The notes below the pieces were generated by a model. That model had not been told where the DNA came from, ran no database searches, and saw only the letters and a program-made list of their open reading frames with translations. Positions 60,283-64,000 of a stretch of 64,000 bases of DNA are shown piece after piece (within the stretch, counting starts at the first letter, position 1; every line of letters begins with the position of its first letter). Both the position numbers and the translations under genes were made by a program. Origin of the DNA: Lachnospiraceae bacterium AB2028 (GTDB lineage: Bacteria > Bacillota > Clostridia > Lachnospirales > Lachnospiraceae). The stretch is taken from contig JHYJ01000008.1 in the NCBI GenBank assembly GCA_000621425.1, positions 62,001 through 126,000 of the forward strand, read 5' to 3'.

Positions 60283-61515
60283 TCAGGATCTGTAATCAGC
60301 ATTTATCTTAACATAATCATAAGTAAGATCACATCCCCAGGCAGCTGCATCCTCTGAGCCTTCGTGCATATCCACAAAGACAGTGACCTCGTCTTCCTTC
60401 ATTATCTTCAGGGCTTCTTCCTCATCAAATACTATGGGAGTTCCTTTATCGAAAACCTTAAGCTTTCCAGCCCTGCTCACAAAGAAAAGCTCCACATCAT
60501 TCTGGTCAAACTCTGCGCCGGAATATCCCATTGCACACAGGAATCTTCCGAAATTTGCATCACATCCGAATATGGCCGCCTTTGAAAGATTGGAACCTAC
60601 TATAGCCCTTGCAAGTGTCCTTGCGTCATCCTTGCTCTTGGCATTTACCACACAGGCCTCGAAAAGCTTGCTTGCGCCCTCTCCGTCTGCTGCCATCTTT
60701 CTTGCTAAATATCTGCAGCAGAATGAAAGTGCCGCAAAGAACACCTCGTAGTCGGCGTTTTTCTCTGTGATCGGATCGTTGCCCGCAAGGCCGTTAGCCA
60801 TGAGAAGCACCGTATCATTTGTGGAAGTATCGCCGTCAACGGTTATCATGTTGAAAGTATCTTTAACAACATCTGAAAGAGCCTCCTGAAGAAGTCCCCT
60901 GTCGATTGCAAGGTCCGTTGACAAGAATCCCAGCATAGTACACATATTGGGATGTATCATTCCGGATCCCTTGCTCATGCCACCGAGAGTGACAAGCTTG
61001 CCGTTTAATTCAAAGCTTACAGCCACTTCCTTATTTACGGTATCCGTCGTCATTATTGCCTTTGATGCAAGCGTTCCGGCCTCTGCCGTATGCTCAAGTA
61101 TAGGGCACATAGCCTCTACGCCTACAACGAGCTTATCAACAGGAAGCTGCATTCCTATGACACCGGTGGACCCTACAGCTACGCTGTCTTTTGAAACGCC
61201 AAGATGCTTTTCAACAGCAGCAGCCGTTGCCTCACAGGCGTCCCAGCCTTCCTTGCCGGTACAGGCATTTGCGATACCGGTATTGACCACAACAGCGCTG
61301 AGTTTTCTGCCGGACTTTACAAGCTCCTGATCCCACTGCACACAGGCAGCCTTTACACGGTTAGTGGTAAATGTACCTGCGCAGTCACAGGGCACCTCAG
61401 AATAAACAAGTGCCATGTCATATCTGTTCTCATATTTTACGCCTGCCATACAGCTTGCAGCCTTGAAACCTTCCGCTGCTGTAACGCCGCCTTCTATCTG
61501 GATAAACTTTTCCAT
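60283..61515 (-). CDS. argJ: Glutamate N-acetyltransferase (ornithine acetyltransferase)
   Basis: 410 residues. GGMSKGSGMIHPNMCTMLGFLSTD near residue 178-201 holds the self-cleavage site before the nucleophile Thr (Cys-Thr here instead of the usual Ala-Thr). GSNLSKAAIFGCDANFGRFL near 310 and a C-terminal CDLTYDYVKINADYRS complete the family. It moves acetyl from acetylornithine to glutamate, recycling the group. AGGAGG precedes the ATG. Monofunctional or bifunctional status cannot be told. Confidence 0.95.
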   Translation of the reverse strand: MEKFIQIEGGVTAAEGFKAASCMAGVKYENRYDMALVYSEVPCDCAGTFTTNRVKAACVQWDQELVKSGRKLSAVVVNTGIANACTGKEGWDACEATAAAVEKHLGVSKDSVAVGSTGVIGMQLPVDKLVVGVEAMCPILEHTAEAGTLASKAIMTTDTVNKEVAVSFELNGKLVTLGGMSKGSGMIHPNMCTMLGFLSTDLAIDRGLLQEALSDVVKDTFNMITVDGDTSTNDTVLLMANGLAGNDPITEKNADYEVFFAALSFCCRYLARKMAADGEGASKLFEACVVNAKSKDDARTLARAIVGSNLSKAAIFGCDANFGRFLCAMGYSGAEFDQNDVELFFVSRAGKLKVFDKGTPIVFDEEEALKIMKEDEVTVFVDMHEGSEDAAAWGCDLTYDYVKINADYRS

Positions 61516-61570
61516 GTTTCCTCCTTCTGCCGCAGTTCATACGGCTGTGCAAAGAGAGTAACGCTCTTCA

Positions 61571-62014
61571 TTATTTATTAAATGCTGTTATATTCGCCTC
61601 ATTAAGAGTAAAGTCGTAATAGTTTAAATCTTCCCTCTTAGTCCATCCAATGCATTTCCAGAAAGCATTTCCGATATCATTCTGGGTAAATGCGATAAGG
61701 GATACCTTATTTATCTTCTCTTCCCTAAGGGCATTCATGCAGAATACAACCATTTCCTTGCCGATACCGTGAAGCCTGTATTTCTCCGCCACGCACACAT
61801 GGTAAAGACATCCGCGTCTACCATCATGACCACATAGAATAGCGCCCACCACATGACCATCCTCTATGGCAACCACGCTGGTAGTAGGATTACGCTTAAG
61901 GAATCGCTCTATTCCTTCCCTGGAATCATCCACACTCCTTATTCCGAAACCATGAATAGTCATCCACAGTGCCTTCACTTCATCATAATCTTCTATTGTC
62001 ATTACTCGGATCAT
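61571..62014 (-). CDS. GNAT-family N-acetyltransferase
   Basis: 147 residues. The acetyl-CoA site is YHVCVAEKYRLHGIGKEMV near 78-96, with the late strand and FWKCIGWTKRED near 122. It is 55 bp upstream of argJ and on the same strand, with GGAGGG before the ATG. The position invites a role in acetylglutamate supply, but the sequence is that of a general small GNAT, so its substrate is open. Confidence 0.8.
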   Translation of the reverse strand: MIRVMTIEDYDEVKALWMTIHGFGIRSVDDSREGIERFLKRNPTTSVVAIEDGHVVGAILCGHDGRRGCLYHVCVAEKYRLHGIGKEMVVFCMNALREEKINKVSLIAFTQNDIGNAFWKCIGWTKREDLNYYDFTLNEANITAFNK

Positions 62015-62155
62015 ATGCTTCCCTCCGGGATTTTAAAGGATGATTATAGCATATATAGGCTTTTTCGTAAATAAAACGAAAATAACAATAATCTGTGATA
62101 TACTTACGCTCGGGCATTTTTCGCCAGGAATAGATTTTGAAAAAGAGGTCAAGTG

Positions 62156-62923
62156 ATGTTTTATAAATTATCCCAGACAATAGGACTTAAGGATGTAGAT
62201 AAAAACTGCAAAGTAAAAAATGTAGCCATTCTGGAAATGCTGGAAAACGCAGCCGGCGGCCACTCGGATGCCGCAGGATACGGAATGCTGGATATTAACA
62301 ATAAGGGAGTTGCATTTGTCCTGCTGGATTGGTACGTGCGCGTCCTGGACAGACCGGGATACGGCGAAGACCTTACGGTATCCACATGGGGACGCCCTGA
62401 AAAGCGTATGATGTCACTTATCCGTGACTATGAGCTTAGGGACTCTAAGGATAATCTCCGTGTCCTTGCTACTTCCAGATGGGTAATAATAGATATAAAC
62501 AGGCACCGTATCACCCGCGTCACTCCTGAAGTACTCGAAGCTTTCGGCGCAGAAGAAAAGCAGGCTTTTGAAACCGATCCCATGGTAAAGATCGACAGGC
62601 CAAAGGCAGCGTCTAAAGACACCCCTGATACAACTCCCGTAGAAATGGGAACATCCATCATAGGCCGCAGCTCATTAGACTTAGTCGGCCATGTGCATAA
62701 CATAAAATATATAGATATGGCTGAGGACATGATGCCTGATGATATCTGGGCGCAGGCTCCCTTTGACAATTTTAGGATACATTACAGAAAAGAAATAACC
62801 GAAGGTGAGAAGATCAGGTTTAACTATTCGTTTGTAGATGATCTGAAACATGAAATCCGAATGGAAAATGAAGACGGCGAACTCAATGCAGTAGTAAGGA
62901 TGTGGAACACGCCCCTCACATGA
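62156..62923 (+). CDS. Acyl-ACP thioesterase
   Basis: 255 residues, two hot-dog folds. The first is near 15-130 (AILEMLENAAGGHSDAAGYG, LLDWYVRVLDRPGYGEDLTVSTW, ATSRWVIIDINRHRITR). The second is near 160-250 (SSLDLVGHVHNIKYIDMAED), where Asp, Asn and His form the usual site. It releases fatty acids from ACP in the cytosol. AGAGG lies seven bases before the ATG at 62156; a GTG one codon earlier is less well spaced. It converges with the DUF1294 gene (8-bp overlap). Confidence 0.88.
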   Translation: MFYKLSQTIGLKDVDKNCKVKNVAILEMLENAAGGHSDAAGYGMLDINNKGVAFVLLDWYVRVLDRPGYGEDLTVSTWGRPEKRMMSLIRDYELRDSKDNLRVLATSRWVIIDINRHRITRVTPEVLEAFGAEEKQAFETDPMVKIDRPKAASKDTPDTTPVEMGTSIIGRSSLDLVGHVHNIKYIDMAEDMMPDDIWAQAPFDNFRIHYRKEITEGEKIRFNYSFVDDLKHEIRMENEDGELNAVVRMWNTPLT

Positions 62924-63206
62924 TCTCGATCTGCCCGGATCCTATGATCCAGCATGCAATGCCTATCTGAACAGCCATAATAAGGGGCATTCCATATACG
63001 AAATACCAGTGCTTTGTCTTATGCCTGAAGGTATACATTCCTATTATGGATCCCAATGATCCACCGAAGATGGCAATAAGGAAAAGAACCTTTTCCGGTA
63101 TTCTCCATGCATGGTGAACAGCCTTCCATTTGTCTATCCCCATAGACGCAAATCCCAAAATATTCAGCACGGCAAAATATATGATTATTACAGTAATAAC
63201 ACCCAT
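62916..63206 (-). CDS. DUF1294 membrane protein
   Basis: 96 residues from the ATG at 63206, preceded by GGGGGGA (an ATG five codons earlier lacks a site). Three membrane helices, with MGIDKWKAVHHAWRIPEKVLFLIAIFGGSLGSIIGMYTFRHKTKHWYF between, is the DUF1294 signature. Function unknown. The 3' ends of this gene and the thioesterase gene overlap. Confidence 0.85.
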   Translation of the reverse strand: MGVITVIIIYFAVLNILGFASMGIDKWKAVHHAWRIPEKVLFLIAIFGGSLGSIIGMYTFRHKTKHWYFVYGMPLIMAVQIGIACWIIGSGQIEIM

Positions 63207-63231
63207 GGCCGTTCCCCCCATAGATCATTGT

Positions 63232-63279
63232 TAAAAAACAGGCTACCGAACATATGCGTCGGCAGCCTGTTTTTTTAAT
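63232..63279 (-). terminator. Terminator after argG
   Basis: CAGGCTACCGA (63239-63249) pairs with TCGGCAGCCTG (63259-63269) with one mismatch. An A7-rich arm and a T7 run flank it, so it can act on either strand. Confidence 0.85.
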
Positions 63280-63290
63280 TATTTTCTAAA

Positions 63291-64000
63291 TTAGTTGTTA
63301 GCCTTCTCAAGTTCCTGGTGCTTCATTCCGCGAACCTTGCTGGAAAGTCCGAAGAGATTGATGAAACCCTCTGCATCACGGTGGTCATAAAGATCACCTG
63401 TTGTGAAGGAAGCAATGCTCTCATTGTACAGTGAGTAAGGTGATGTCTCACCGGCCTTGATGATGTTGCCCTTGTAGAGCTTGAACTTAACATCACCTGT
63501 AACGTACTGCTGTGTTGACTCTATGAAAGCCTGAACAGCTTCGCGGAGAGGTGTGAACCACTTTCCTTCGTATACGATCTGGGCAAAGAGATTGCCCATA
63601 TCCAGTTTCATCTTTGTTGTCTCCCTGTCAAGGATAAGCTCTTCAAGCTGCTGATGTGCCTCGTAAAGGATTGTTCCGCCGGGTGTCTCATATACGCCGC
63701 GGCTCTTCATGCCTACCACACGGTTCTCAACGATATCAACAATACCGATACCATGCTTTCCGCCCAGACGGTTAAGCTCCCTGATAATATCGGAAACCTT
63801 CATCTCTTTTCCGTTTATGGAAGTAGGAACACCCTTCTCAAAATGCATTGTCACATATTCGCCTTCATCAGGAGCCTTCTCAGGAGTTGTGCCAAGTACA
63901 AGAAGGTGCTCGAAATTAGGCTCATTACCGGGATCCTCAAGCTCAAGACCCTCATGGCTGATGTGCCAGAGATTTCTGTCACGGCTGTATGAATTGTCAG
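63291..64000 (-). CDS. argG: Argininosuccinate synthase (partial, N-terminus off window)
   Basis: The frame is open to the window edge (about 236 codons). YSRDRNLWHISHEG at the edge, VTMHFEKGVPTSING, LNRLGGKHGIGIVDIVENRVVGMKSRGVYETPGG, and a C-terminal tail ending EKANN are ArgG family sequence. The enzyme joins citrulline and aspartate in arginine synthesis. An internal ATG near 63854 is not the true start. A terminator follows the stop. Confidence 0.93.
   Translation of the reverse strand, partial: DNSYSRDRNLWHISHEGLELEDPGNEPNFEHLLVLGTTPEKAPDEGEYVTMHFEKGVPTSINGKEMKVSDIIRELNRLGGKHGIGIVDIVENRVVGMKSRGVYETPGGTILYEAHQQLEELILDRETTKMKLDMGNLFAQIVYEGKWFTPLREAVQAFIESTQQYVTGDVKFKLYKGNIIKAGETSPYSLYNESIASFTTGDLYDHRDAEGFINLFGLSSKVRGMKHQELEKANN

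Overview
The window reads as chromosomal DNA of an anaerobic, Gram-positive, probably motile member of the Clostridia, most likely a Lachnospiraceae-type gut or rumen bacterium. That is an inference from gene content: strong GGAGG ribosome sites, a rubredoxin-rubrerythrin, DegV, NdpA, STAS/GH3 and GerMN proteins, class B sortase, a Gram-positive RND pump with a lipoprotein adaptor, a CheC/FliY phosphatase and several Rpn-type nucleases. Most genes lie on the minus strand.

Layout. 1-4.3 kb: Mrp/Nbp35 ATPase (partial), CheC-type phosphatase, a membrane-anchored PEGA protein and CCA-adding enzyme. 4.3-11.6 kb: a surface-glycan or acyl-transfer locus (DegT aminotransferase, dedicated acyl carrier protein, DHHW protein, MBOAT acyltransferase, ABC exporter, GT52-like glycosyltransferase). 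11.6-16.6 kb: an SDR oxidoreductase, two Rpn-family nucleases plus a duplicated orphan C-terminal ORF, and a secreted protein behind a promoter with a G10 tract between its -35 and -10 boxes. 16.7-22.0 kb: MarR regulator, membrane-fusion lipoprotein and RND permease. 22.0-22.3 kb: a 268-bp element with 15-bp terminal inverted repeats, 5-bp flanking direct repeats and strong internal secondary structure.

22.3-33.5 kb: HemW, rubrerythrin, a STAS-GH3-membrane protein operon, a DtxR-like regulator, a possible C39-like protein, an HD hydrolase, an aquaporin, a six-repeat secreted protein and a histidine phosphatase. 33.5-43.6 kb: beta-glucosidase, pheA, pyrB-pyrI behind a leader-peptide attenuator, OGG-type glycosylase, two CobW GTPases (one with a 90-residue His/Asp loop), SEC-C protein, NdpA and tRNA-Arg(ACG). 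43.6-51.8 kb: AraC regulator, sortase B, YARHG zinc-ribbon protein, DegV, a truncated sensor-like ORF, larC-larB and small unknowns. 51.8-58 kb: a competence-type run (comEC, GerMN lipoprotein, histidine kinase, response regulator, comEA). 58-64 kb: arginine biosynthesis (argD, argB, argJ, GNAT, argG partial), an acyl-ACP thioesterase and a DUF1294 protein.

The observations I rate highest are the pyrL-like leader peptide and attenuator ahead of pyrBI, the 268-bp MITE-like or structured-RNA element, the Rpn nuclease with an internal ribosome site and a tandem stand-alone copy of its C-terminal ORF, and the likely phase-variable poly-G promoter.
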